From: 20-14-all-45-10 sp964435965
GTDB taxonomy: Bacteria > Chloroflexota > Dehalococcoidia > GIF9 > AB-539-J10
Length of the DNA: 8,761 bases
Direction: 5' to 3'
Assembly: GCA_964435965.1 (NCBI GenBank)
Contig: CAYTBB010000051.1
Location: forward strand, 1 to 8,761
Position 1 is the first letter of the stretch, and every line of letters begins with the position of its first letter. The translations under genes were made by a program, and so were the position numbers. The notes under the pieces are model-generated. The model saw nothing but the letters and a program-made list of their open reading frames with translations, was not told the DNA's origin and searched no databases. This document shows, in pieces, positions 1 to 5,891 of this stretch.

Positions 1-30
1 GTCGTGATGCCATAGCGATGAGCACTACTA

Positions 31-111
31 ACCTTGCCTTGCAACTTCAAAGGAACATTATTGCCTGGGATATACTAAAAGGACTGAAAATAGAGTAATA
101 GGAGGATAGTT
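31..111 (+). repeat. Duplicated leader of fumarase beta, copy 1
   Basis: This upstream block aligns without gaps to 5811-5891, before the second beta gene. The 51 bases next to the start codon (61-111) differ at only three positions (84, 105, 111). The three ten-base blocks before them match at about 7 of 10 each, and further upstream similarity is lost. It contains TATACT at 71-76, a possible -10 box without a convincing -35, and a GGAGG ribosome site at 101-105, six bases before ATG. It could be a promoter plus leader or just the edge of the duplicated segment. Confidence 0.8.
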
Positions 112-672
112 ATGGCTCAAGCAAAAAAAATTACCCTTCCCTTGACCGATGAGACCCTGAAAGACCTCAGAGCGGGTGACAATCTTTTGCTTACTGGCGT
201 TATGTATCAGGGTCGCGATGCTGCTCATAAGAGAATAGTCGAGGCCTTGGACCAAGGGAGACCTTTGCCCATAGAGCTCAAGGGACAGACGATATTCTTT
301 ATGGGTCCCTCTCCAGCCAGACCAGGGAAGCCAATTGGGTCTGCTGGCCCCACTACCAGCATTCGCATGGATAGTTATTCTCCAAGGCTGGTAGCTGAAG
401 GACTGAAAGGGATGATTGGCAAGGGTATGCGCACAAAACCAGTGAAAGATGCCATGGTGAAATATAAGGCAATATATATGGCTGCCATAGGTGGTGCTGG
501 CGCTCTCCTTTCCAAGAGCATCAAGAAAGCGGAGGTGGTAGCTTATGAGGATCTTGGGCCTGAGGCACTCCGCCGTTTAGAGGTAGAAGACTTTCCGGTT
601 ACGGTAATAAACGATATTTATGGTGGGGATCTTTACGAGGAAGGGAAGGCTAAATACCAGGTCAAAGCCTAG
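112..672 (+). CDS. fumB: Class I fumarate hydratase beta subunit, copy 1 (stand-alone)
   Basis: This is the beta half of the two-subunit, [4Fe-4S] class I fumarase/L-tartrate dehydratase family, which adds water to fumarate to give malate in the cytoplasm. At 186 residues it is full length for a separate beta chain. Family-conserved stretches are GRDAAHKR (34-41), GPTTSIRMD (79-87, with the Thr/Arg pair that binds the substrate carboxylate in class I fumarases), GKGM (103-106) and VINDIYGGDLYEEG near the end. The cluster-binding cysteines belong to the alpha subunit and are absent here, as expected. The ATG follows GGAGG by six bases. No alpha gene lies beside it in the window; one could lie to the left. 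It is about 81% identical to copy 2 at 5892 and keeps the more canonical motifs. L-tartrate or another hydroxy-acid dehydratase is possible. Confidence 0.9.
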   Translation: MAQAKKITLPLTDETLKDLRAGDNLLLTGVMYQGRDAAHKRIVEALDQGRPLPIELKGQTIFFMGPSPARPGKPIGSAGPTTSIRMDSYSPRLVAEGLKGMIGKGMRTKPVKDAMVKYKAIYMAAIGGAGALLSKSIKKAEVVAYEDLGPEALRRLEVEDFPVTVINDIYGGDLYEEGKAKYQVKA

Positions 673-719
673 TTTTAAGTGCTCGTTCAGTCAATATAAG
701 CTTTGGCTAGCATTAGTGA

Positions 720-731
720 TATCATATGATA
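720..731. repeat. Perfect 12-bp AT-rich palindrome
   Basis: TATCATATGATA is a perfect palindrome in the 283-base gap between beta copy 1 and the convergent DUF1847 gene. It is too short and AT-rich for a terminator. A regulator site is possible, but neither flanking gene starts here, so it may be chance. Confidence 0.3.
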
Positions 732-835
732 CATGGTATACGGTTTATAGGGAGATGTGGGGTAACAGCGCGGGATAGCAATATAACCTGCTCAATTTAT
801 TCACCTCTCCAACTATGATAGTTTTCTTAGAGAGT

Positions 836-867
836 CTCTTGCTTCAAGAGCAGCTAACTTTTGCTGC
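836..867. repeat. Two adjacent small inverted repeats between convergent genes
   Basis: CTCTTG (836-841) and CAAGAG (845-850) form a perfect six-pair stem with a three-base loop. GCAGC (850-854) and GCTGC (863-867) form a second five-pair stem. They lie between convergent genes, where a terminator would be expected, but neither has a clear U-run on either strand. The rest of 673-955 shows no gene I can support. Confidence 0.3.
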
Positions 868-955
868 GCATCGCATATTCTCACCCCATCGGATCTCTAT
901 TTATTTTGCTCCATTCTGAATTACCCACAGGCGGTGCCTGCACGTTGCCAAAGAA

Positions 956-1723
956 TTACACTCCAGCCTTTTTGGCAGCAGCTTCCGCCTCTCTAGCAGC
1001 GGCCTCTTTGAAAGCATCTGGGAATCTCTCTCTGACCCTTACCCTTCGCAAATATGACCGAGATAGGTATAGTGCAGCTAGGGGATTGTGAGCCAACACT
1101 CTATCCTTGGCTGCTAGAACAGTTGTTAAGGCTTTAACATGTTTCAAGAAAAGGGAATCATGCCCTACACACAAGCAAAGCATTATATTAAAATCAGTGT
1201 TCGCGTCGTTTAGCAACTCAGCCTGTAGTACGGGATTGCACATTGCCTCAAAATGCCCAGGGTTACATTTCTCCCAATCCTTAATGCCGAGCTCCTCTTT
1301 GGGGATCGATCCGCATTTGCAACGCACCGATGCGACCTCGAATCCAGCGTGCTTAAGAATTTCTACAAGCATTCGCGCTTCGTTGGATACACCACCGCAA
1401 AAGGCGACACCTAATCTCTTATAACCCATTCGGTTCGCGAACTCTATGGTTTCCTCCAGCCTGGTTTTAACTCCAGAGCATACTCCTGGGACAACAGGGA
1501 GGTTCATGTAACCCGAGCCCTCCTGTTTGACAGCATTATAAGCGAATTCACGGAATTCAGGGCCCAAAACTTTATTCTTAGCATTTTCGATTATATGTAG
1601 CTTAGTTCTCGCCGGGCAGTTTTCGGGCACCTTTTCTGGCCAGGCCGGGGTCCCGCACACCGGCCTGGGACACTCGGCGCAGTTTACGAGAGACTCCCCT
1701 TTCACCTCTACTTTTTCAGTCAT
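956..1723 (-). CDS. DUF1847 cysteine-rich putative metal-binding protein
   Basis: The 255-residue product matches the DUF1847 pattern as I know it: an N-terminal cysteine cluster (C15, C18, C23, C36), a Rossmann-like middle beginning near KRLGVAFCGG (103-111), a CKCGSIPKEELGI segment (135-147), then CNPGHFEAMCNP (153-164) and MLCLCVGHDSLF (181-192). Twelve cysteines in total suggest that it binds a metal or Fe-S cluster. The last 20 or so residues are Ala/Glu/Lys-rich, probably a helical tail. No signal peptide or membrane segment is visible, so it is probably cytoplasmic. The reaction is unknown; the family is common in anaerobes. The ATG is preceded by GGAGG at 1731-1735. The region just upstream is a transposase remnant, so its original promoter may have been replaced. 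Confidence 0.8.
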   Translation of the reverse strand: MTEKVEVKGESLVNCAECPRPVCGTPAWPEKVPENCPARTKLHIIENAKNKVLGPEFREFAYNAVKQEGSGYMNLPVVPGVCSGVKTRLEETIEFANRMGYKRLGVAFCGGVSNEARMLVEILKHAGFEVASVRCKCGSIPKEELGIKDWEKCNPGHFEAMCNPVLQAELLNDANTDFNIMLCLCVGHDSLFLKHVKALTTVLAAKDRVLAHNPLAALYLSRSYLRRVRVRERFPDAFKEAAAREAEAAAKKAGV

Positions 1724-1741
1724 CTTTATACCTCCTTCATT

Positions 1742-1867
1742 ATTCCACGAGCCTTACAGATAAAGAGCGAAGCTGACTTGCTTAATGAAGCAATGGGCTA
1801 CATCTACTACTACGACAATGTTAGAGGGCATTCTTCCCTGAGCTATAAACACCTTTTGCCTATGTGA
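1742..1867 (+). pseudogene. C-terminal remnant of an integrase-type transposase
   Basis: Read from 1742 this frame gives 41 codons ending in TGA at 1865-1867. The residues include LLNEAMGYIYYYDNVRGHSSLSYK, which has the shape of the C-terminus of rve (DDE integrase) transposases, usually YxNVRPHSSLGYKTP. The Pro of RPH is Gly here. No catalytic region and no start precede it; upstream the frame runs into the antisense of the DUF1847 gene, so the break lies near 1740. It is too short to be a gene. It differs from the intact transposase at 3018-4091, so it comes from another element. Confidence 0.7.
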
Positions 1868-2085
1868 AATCGCAACTACCGGATCCTGAAGATAAAATAA
1901 GGTTTGTCATCCCTATAATGCTTGACAAAGTATCCGTCGAATTAGGCCCTTGGAGTGAATACCATGTCTTGGCCCAGCACCTTTAAAACTGGATTTCCCG
2001 TATTGACTCCTTTGCCTACGCCAATTCAGATCACTAGCAGCCAAATGTTGAGTTCAGCTTCGAGTGGAAGTAGGAGATGGGCAGG
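1868..2085. other. Gene-free spacer beyond the transposase remnant
   Basis: Together with the remnant this fills a gap of about 360 bases between two minus-strand genes. Stops occur in all frames. One minus-strand stretch (1942-2025, 27 codons, open between two stops, containing GVNTGNPVLKVLGQDMVF) looks protein-like and could be decayed coding sequence, but I cannot assign it. No terminator with a U-run was found after the aldolase gene. Confidence 0.4.
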
Positions 2086-2850
2086 CTAAGAATCGCGTGC
2101 TATCTCTAAATAATCACGGCCGGATTTAGTCATCATAGCTGTAAGCCCATGAACTATGAATTGAAACCCACGCTCCTTGGCTTTCACTAACGCTTCATGA
2201 GTATAGGCTACGGTGCCTGCCGTCTTGCCAGCAGCACGAATTCTGCGCACCGTTTTCTCAGTCATGGCTTGTACATCTGGGTGATTTGCTTGCGCTACAT
2301 ACCCCATGGAGGTGGACAGGTCAGTGGGCCCAATGAAGAAGACATCAATACCCTCTATGGATAAGAGTTCATCCAAGTTGTTCACTGCTGCCACCGTTTC
2401 TATTTGGCTAACTACTAAGATCTCTTGGTTTGCTTGGACGGTGTAGTCTTTCAGTGGCGTAGTAAGGCCGTAATCAGCAGCTCGTACTGCCGCAAGGCCA
2501 CGTATCCCCTGGGGTGGGTATTTTACTGCCTTAACCAAAACTTCGGCCTCTGCCTTGGTATTGACCATGGGCATCATTAACCCCAGAGCACCAATATCTA
2601 GGTAGCGAAGAGTATTCTGACGGATATTCATGGCTACCCTGATGAAGACGGGTAGACCGACAGATTCTGCTGCTCTAACCATATGCTCGCAGCTTTCGAC
2701 CTCTGCTGGGCCGTGCTCTGCATCAATCAGCGCAAAGTCAAACCCAATATGACCAACCAACTCCACAATCATGGGGGAAGACAGATTACAGAAGACACCG
2801 TAGGCAGCACCACCACTGAGAATCTTTTGCTTAACCTGATTCTTACGCAT
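2086..2850 (-). CDS. HpcH/HpaI-family class II aldolase
   Basis: The 254-residue product is a metal-dependent pyruvate aldolase of the HpcH/HpaI family (type example 4-hydroxy-2-oxoheptanedioate aldolase), a TIM-barrel enzyme that reversibly splits 2-oxo-4-hydroxy acids into pyruvate and an aldehyde. Expected active-site residues are present at nearly the HpaI numbering: His46 in LIDAEHGP (catalytic base), Arg71 in FIRV (pyruvate binding), Glu151 in SQIET and Asp177 in GPTDLS (metal ligands). Length is normal. The ATG follows GGGAGG by a few bases. No aromatic-degradation genes flank it, so the HpaI pathway role is unsupported. Relatives act on 2-keto-3-deoxy sugar acids, and related lyases act on citramalyl- or malyl-CoA. 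It appears to be monocistronic and isolated between mobile-element sequences. Confidence 0.88.
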   Translation of the reverse strand: MRKNQVKQKILSGGAAYGVFCNLSSPMIVELVGHIGFDFALIDAEHGPAEVESCEHMVRAAESVGLPVFIRVAMNIRQNTLRYLDIGALGLMMPMVNTKAEAEVLVKAVKYPPQGIRGLAAVRAADYGLTTPLKDYTVQANQEILVVSQIETVAAVNNLDELLSIEGIDVFFIGPTDLSTSMGYVAQANHPDVQAMTEKTVRRIRAAGKTAGTVAYTHEALVKAKERGFQFIVHGLTAMMTKSGRDYLEIARDS

Positions 2851-3017
2851 TTTATCCTCCCTATCAGTTTTTGGGGTTGTGAGTCATAATGGAGTATTAA
2901 CAAAATCTACTCAGTAATCTTACAAATAACCTTGGATTGCCCACAGCACCTGGTAGTAACCCGATTCTAACCCCTCTTTGAACTTGAGAGCAATAATATA
3001 AGCATTACATCAGCTTG

Positions 3018-4091
3018 TCAAGCCTGTGTGCTGGCTGACCACATAGGTAACACTGGGCTACGGGTTTTAGCAAGTTCTTTTTCAATATGCTCTACAGGAG
3101 CAAGATAGGCAAGAGATTGGTGCGGGGGGTTGAAGTTATACTCTATAGGCCATTCGGTTAGCCAGGGATTTAGCTCCTCAGGGTCTAAAGATAGATTGAA
3201 GTTATAGAGCCATTCATACTCTAAGGTCTGGTTGAATCTTTCTATCTCCGAGTTATGCTTAGGGGTTTTGTCCCTTGAAAAATACCTTTGAATACCTAAT
3301 TTGGTGGTGGCTCTTTCAAGCTCTAAAGCAAACTCACTTCCATTATCTTTCTGTAAGTTTTCTATCGGCTGACCAATAAGGTAGAGGAGACGATAAAGAA
3401 AATCTGCTGCACACCTTGAGCTCTTATTTTTGTAAATCCTGGCATAGCCTAACTTGGTGGCATGGTCTACGGCAGTCAGGATATATCTTTTAAGGCTATT
3501 CCTGTAGATAACAACGGTATGAAGCTGAAACAGGAAACAGGGTCTCCCTTCCTTCACTAGCTGAGTTATTCTCTTCTTTGGTTTCTGACGAGCTCTGGCT
3601 CTCTTTCTGGCAGTCTTCTCTGCCTTATTCTGGTCGGGATAGAGCTTATATCTTCTGACTACCCTCTCGATCTTCCAGGTGGAGATCTCCTCAGAATATT
3701 CCTTCTCATAGATGACCTTCAACTTCTTCTTGCCATAGTAAGGATATCTCTTTCTCAACCGCCTTATCCTCTCTTCCTGGATGAGGGTCACTTCCCAATG
3801 CCTCTTACCATGGGGAGCTCTAGACCTATCAGCCAGGCTAGCAACATCGTATTTTGACTCCCTGAAGCGCCTGGACAATTTGTAGAAGGTCTTCCTTGAG
3901 ATACCGAAGTGTTGGGCACTGAGAGCAGCATTCCCTTTTCCCGCTGTATAGTAGAAGACCATCCACTCCACTCCCAATCTGTCCTGGGTTCTAAAGCCTA
4001 AAAGGTCTGCTCGCCCTCTCCAGGGCTCATATCTATTCCTTAAGATAATAGGCTTGGTTTTAAAGAAATAGAAGCTGGCCGGCTTTCTCAT
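3018..4091 (-). CDS. IS481/IS3-like transposase, full length, first catalytic Asp replaced by His
   Basis: The 357-residue product has a helix-turn-helix near residues 50-80 (AALSAQHFGISRKTFYKLSR), a second basic segment at 105-150, and an rve integrase core from about 185 to 335. The DDE triad should be D191, D249 (KDNGSEF) and E284 (EIERFNQT, 35 residues on), but residue 191 is His (codon CAT at 3519-3521) in QLHTVVIYRN, where relatives read LDTVVIY. YNFNPPHQSL also has Pro where RPH is usual. The frame is otherwise uninterrupted. GAGGAG lies 10-15 bases before ATG. It is probably inactive, though recently so. The 3' end of the gene holds GTGTTACCTATG, which resembles sequences upstream of its start, consistent with lying close to the element's end. 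Confidence 0.88.
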   Translation of the reverse strand: MRKPASFYFFKTKPIILRNRYEPWRGRADLLGFRTQDRLGVEWMVFYYTAGKGNAALSAQHFGISRKTFYKLSRRFRESKYDVASLADRSRAPHGKRHWEVTLIQEERIRRLRKRYPYYGKKKLKVIYEKEYSEEISTWKIERVVRRYKLYPDQNKAEKTARKRARARQKPKKRITQLVKEGRPCFLFQLHTVVIYRNSLKRYILTAVDHATKLGYARIYKNKSSRCAADFLYRLLYLIGQPIENLQKDNGSEFALELERATTKLGIQRYFSRDKTPKHNSEIERFNQTLEYEWLYNFNLSLDPEELNPWLTEWPIEYNFNPPHQSLAYLAPVEHIEKELAKTRSPVLPMWSASTQA

Positions 4092-4135
4092 CTTGGTAAC
4101 TCCTCACGGTAAGTCAGTATCATTACTAACAATAC

Positions 4136-4152
4136 CATGGGTGTCACCCATG
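4136..4152. repeat. Perfect 17-bp palindrome upstream of the transposase
   Basis: CATGGGTG (4136-4143) and CACCCATG (4145-4152) are exact reverse complements around one T. The palindrome lies 44 bases before the transposase ATG on the minus strand. Its right arm with the centre (GTGTCACCCATG) differs by one base from GTGTTACCCATG at 4263-4274, so it may be a transposase-binding site or an operator. Confidence 0.6.
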
Positions 4153-4242
4153 TACCTCAGCCTCCGCATAAGCAGCGCCCCCACTCAGCCTTGGGCTGGA
4201 TGACACCGCTAGAGAAATTGTGGTCTTTCCCAGAATACCAGG

Positions 4243-4345
4243 GTGTTACTCCATCTTTAAAAAGTGTTACCCATGTTTGAAAACATCACTCAATTTTTTA
4301 AGATAAAACCAGATGTTTAAAGTGATAAAACTAGGTGATATTCAA
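4243..4345 (+). repeat. Degenerate tandem array with ~20-bp period
   Basis: Five units share the plan AC(C/T)-n-AT-n-TTT-n-AAA. The AC anchors fall at 4248, 4268, 4287, 4307 and 4329, a spacing of 20, 19, 20 and 22 bases. Units one and two are nearly identical (GTGTTACTCCATCTTTAAAA and GTGTTACCCATGTTTGAAAA, one gap and two changes). Later units decay. Multiple transposase-binding sites at an IS end is the likeliest reading. Confidence 0.5.
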
Positions 4346-4435
4346 AAAGTGGCTGGATAGCTGATATAGGATGCGGTGACAAAGTTTCCATTGCCAAGTA
4401 AAGCAAGCTAAAAACACGAGGAGTCGTTACACTTT

Positions 4436-4524
4436 TGGCAGGGGGTGGGATTTCGAATTCAGGTTCGCCTGAAAGCGAAAACAGTTTTCAAGACTACTAG
4501 CATAAGCCACTCGGTCACCCCTCG
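4436..4524 (-). pseudogene. Decayed tRNA-Ser(UGA)-like sequence
   Basis: On the minus strand this 89-base stretch follows a class II serine tRNA: TGACCGAGTGGC at the D arm, an anticodon arm with loop CTTGAAA (anticodon TGA) closed by GTAGT/ACTGT, a long variable arm TTCGC/GCGAA, a TTCGAA T-loop, and GCCA at the end. Several parts are broken. The T stem pairs poorly and seems to hold an extra A. The D stem has a mismatch. The acceptor pairs over five bases (AGGGG with CCCCT), then fails at the end. I therefore call it a pseudo-tRNA, not a working gene. tRNA-Ser genes are frequent integration sites, which fits the mobile neighbourhood. Confidence 0.65.
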
Positions 4525-4645
4525 AGTTTTGCCATCCCGTCTTTTTCTCGCCACCACTCACACAAAATCCAGGAGTACCTTTATCTGCGGGGGTAGGATC
4601 GTCGGTACTGGCAAGTCTGATTTCCCTAATCAAGGAAATAATTCC

Positions 4646-4759
4646 ATAAAAATCAGCCGTGAGGAACTACACCAGAGGTTTGAGTCTATGATAAAAAGTG
4701 CCAAGGAGCAGGCTGATGCTTTAGTAAAGGCAGGTTGTATTGCCCTAGCAGTAACTTAG
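4646..4759 (+). pseudogene. Short possible gene remnant with ATA where a start would be
   Basis: A frame of 37 codons ending TAG at 4757-4759 reads I-KISREELHQRFESMIKSAK and continues as a plausible amphipathic helix. AAGGA at 4632-4636 lies nine bases before an ATA codon that would be the natural start if it were ATG. The frame stays open leftwards to a GTG at 4445, but that part is antisense to the tRNA-like sequence and is unlikely to be coding. An internal ATG exists at 4689. I do not recognise the product; it may be a truncated or dead gene, or not coding at all. Confidence 0.25.
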
Positions 4760-4814
4760 AATTATAAATTGGGTTCTCTATATCAACTGATGGATATCTC
4801 CGTATGAAAGAGTG

Positions 4815-4823
4815 TGGTATGAT
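4815..4823 (+). promoter_or_regulatory. Candidate extended -10 promoter for fumA
   Basis: TGGTATGAT matches an extended -10 element (TGn followed by TATGAT, five of six to consensus). No good -35 lies 17 bases upstream, which extended -10 promoters tolerate. Transcription from about 4830 would give a leader of some 70 bases before the fumA ATG. Confidence 0.35.
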
Positions 4824-4901
4824 ACTGGGATCCCCAAATTTAGGAAAAAGACTGACGCTGCAAAATTCTTATTTTGGCTTAAGAAGGAGGTTTAAAAGAT
4901 T

Positions 4902-5747
4902 ATGAGAGAAATTAAAGTTAGCGATATTACTGAGACTATATCCCGACTTTTTCAGGAGGCTTGCTATTATCTTCCTGAGGACGTGGTTGCTGCTCTCAAG
5001 AAAGCAAGAGAGGAAGAAGAATCGCCCCTTGCACGTAATGTGCTGGATAGGATTCTGGAGAATGCCGAGATCGCCGCTAATGGAGAAATCCCTCTGTGTC
5101 AAGACACCGGTGCAGCAGTAGTCTTCCTAGAGCTAGGCCAAGAGGTTCATATAATCGGCGGTGACCTCTATATGGCAGTGAACGAAGGGGTACGACAGGG
5201 CTATGATAAAGGTTATTTGCGTAAATCGGTAGTGCGCCAACCTTTCTCTGCTAGGGTAAACACCAGAAATAACACACCTGCCATAATTCATACCGAAATA
5301 GTGCCTGGTGACAGGCTTAAAATCGCTGCTCTGCCCAAGGGATTTGGTGGTGAGAATATGAGTTGCTTGGCGGTGCTGCTCCCAGCGAAAGGCTGCCAAG
5401 GAATCATAGATTATGTAGTAAATTGCGTCGCCGAGGCTGGCAGTAATCCCTGCCCCCCGATTATCGTCGGTGTGGGTATAGGGGGAACAGTAGACAAATG
5501 CATGATTTTAGCTAAAAAGGCTTTGCTGCGCAAAGTAGGGCAACCAAGCCCAGATATGGAAACTGCGGAGCTGGAAAGAGAAATCTTTCAGCAAGTCAAC
5601 AACCTGGGCACTGGTGCCATGGGGTATGGCGGTAAAATCACCGCCCTGGCGGTTCATATTGAGGTTTTCCCCACTCACATTGCTAGCTTGCCGGTAGCAG
5701 TCAATTTCCAATGTCACAGTGCTAGGCACAAAGAAGCAATTCTGTAA
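4902..5747 (+). CDS. fumA: Class I fumarate hydratase alpha subunit
   Basis: This is the [4Fe-4S]-carrying alpha subunit of the heteromeric class I fumarase, 281 residues and full length. The three cluster cysteines are visible: C66 in PLCQDTG, C184 in NPCPP and C271 in NFQCHSAR, with spacing close to that of single-chain class I fumarases. GFGGENMS (148-154), RNNTPA (122-127) and the GIGGTVDK stretch (192-199) are further family signatures. A strong ribosome site, AGAAGGAGGT at 4882-4891, precedes the ATG. Class I fumarases are oxygen-labile, so this fits an anaerobe. Beta copy 2 follows on the same strand and is the expected partner, but the gap of 144 bases is long for an alpha-beta pair. 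Tartrate dehydratase alpha is the alternative. Confidence 0.93.
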   Translation: MREIKVSDITETISRLFQEACYYLPEDVVAALKKAREEEESPLARNVLDRILENAEIAANGEIPLCQDTGAAVVFLELGQEVHIIGGDLYMAVNEGVRQGYDKGYLRKSVVRQPFSARVNTRNNTPAIIHTEIVPGDRLKIAALPKGFGGENMSCLAVLLPAKGCQGIIDYVVNCVAEAGSNPCPPIIVGVGIGGTVDKCMILAKKALLRKVGQPSPDMETAELEREIFQQVNNLGTGAMGYGGKITALAVHIEVFPTHIASLPVAVNFQCHSARHKEAIL

Positions 5748-5810
5748 ATGAAGATGATAGTGGCTTAGGGACTAAAGTGGCGGAGAAAGTCAGATTGGCT
5801 GATATCCACA

Positions 5811-5891
5811 ATTTTGTCTTACAAATTTAAGGGAAGTTTATTGCCTGGGATATACTAAAAGGATTGAAAATAGAGTAATAGGAGAATAGTC
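5811..5891 (+). repeat. Duplicated leader of fumarase beta, copy 2
   Basis: This is the counterpart of 31-111, at a constant offset of 5780 with no gaps. It lies in the 144-base spacer between alpha and beta copy 2. TATACT is at 5851-5856. The ribosome site is GGAGA (5881-5885), one base weaker than the GGAGG of copy 1. If TATACT is a real -10, beta could be transcribed separately from alpha. Confidence 0.8.

Larger units (their letters stand above)
4092..4435. mobile_element. Gene-free flank upstream of the transposase, probable IS end region
   Basis: No coding region is supportable here. The stretch holds a 17-bp palindrome at 4136-4152, a small CAGCC/GGCTG hairpin at 4186-4198, and tandem degenerate units from 4243. 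The motif GTGTYACCCATG occurs at 4141-4152 and 4263-4274, and in inverted orientation at 3042-3053 inside the end of the transposase gene (GTGTTACCTATG on the minus strand). These resemble the TGTTACC-type ends of IS481-like elements, but I could not define exact termini or a target-site duplication. Confidence 0.45.

Noticed and set aside
936..950. CAGGC/GCCTG hairpin after the DUF1847 stop as a terminator
   Set aside because: The region near 930-945 has a five-pair stem only and no U-run follows on the minus strand.
861..1091. Plus-strand frame overlapping the end of DUF1847
   Set aside because: No homology that I recognise; half of it is antisense to a well-supported gene.
1107..1424. Plus-strand frame of 105 codons inside the DUF1847 gene
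   Set aside because: It is a shadow of the cysteine-rich minus-strand gene, with no ribosome site or recognisable domain.
4243..4345. Periodic units as a CRISPR array
   Set aside because: Units are about 20 bases with no distinct spacers, degenerate, and no cas genes are present.
4427..4633. Open minus-strand frame of 68 codons
   Set aside because: It runs through the tRNA-like sequence, and its open state is explained by that RNA-type sequence.
4445..4645. Open plus-strand frame from GTG at 4445
   Set aside because: It is antisense to the tRNA-Ser-like sequence, the residues look non-protein-like, and no good ribosome site precedes it.
5133..5729. Minus-strand frames within fumA
   Set aside because: They are antisense shadows of a gene with clear catalytic motifs.
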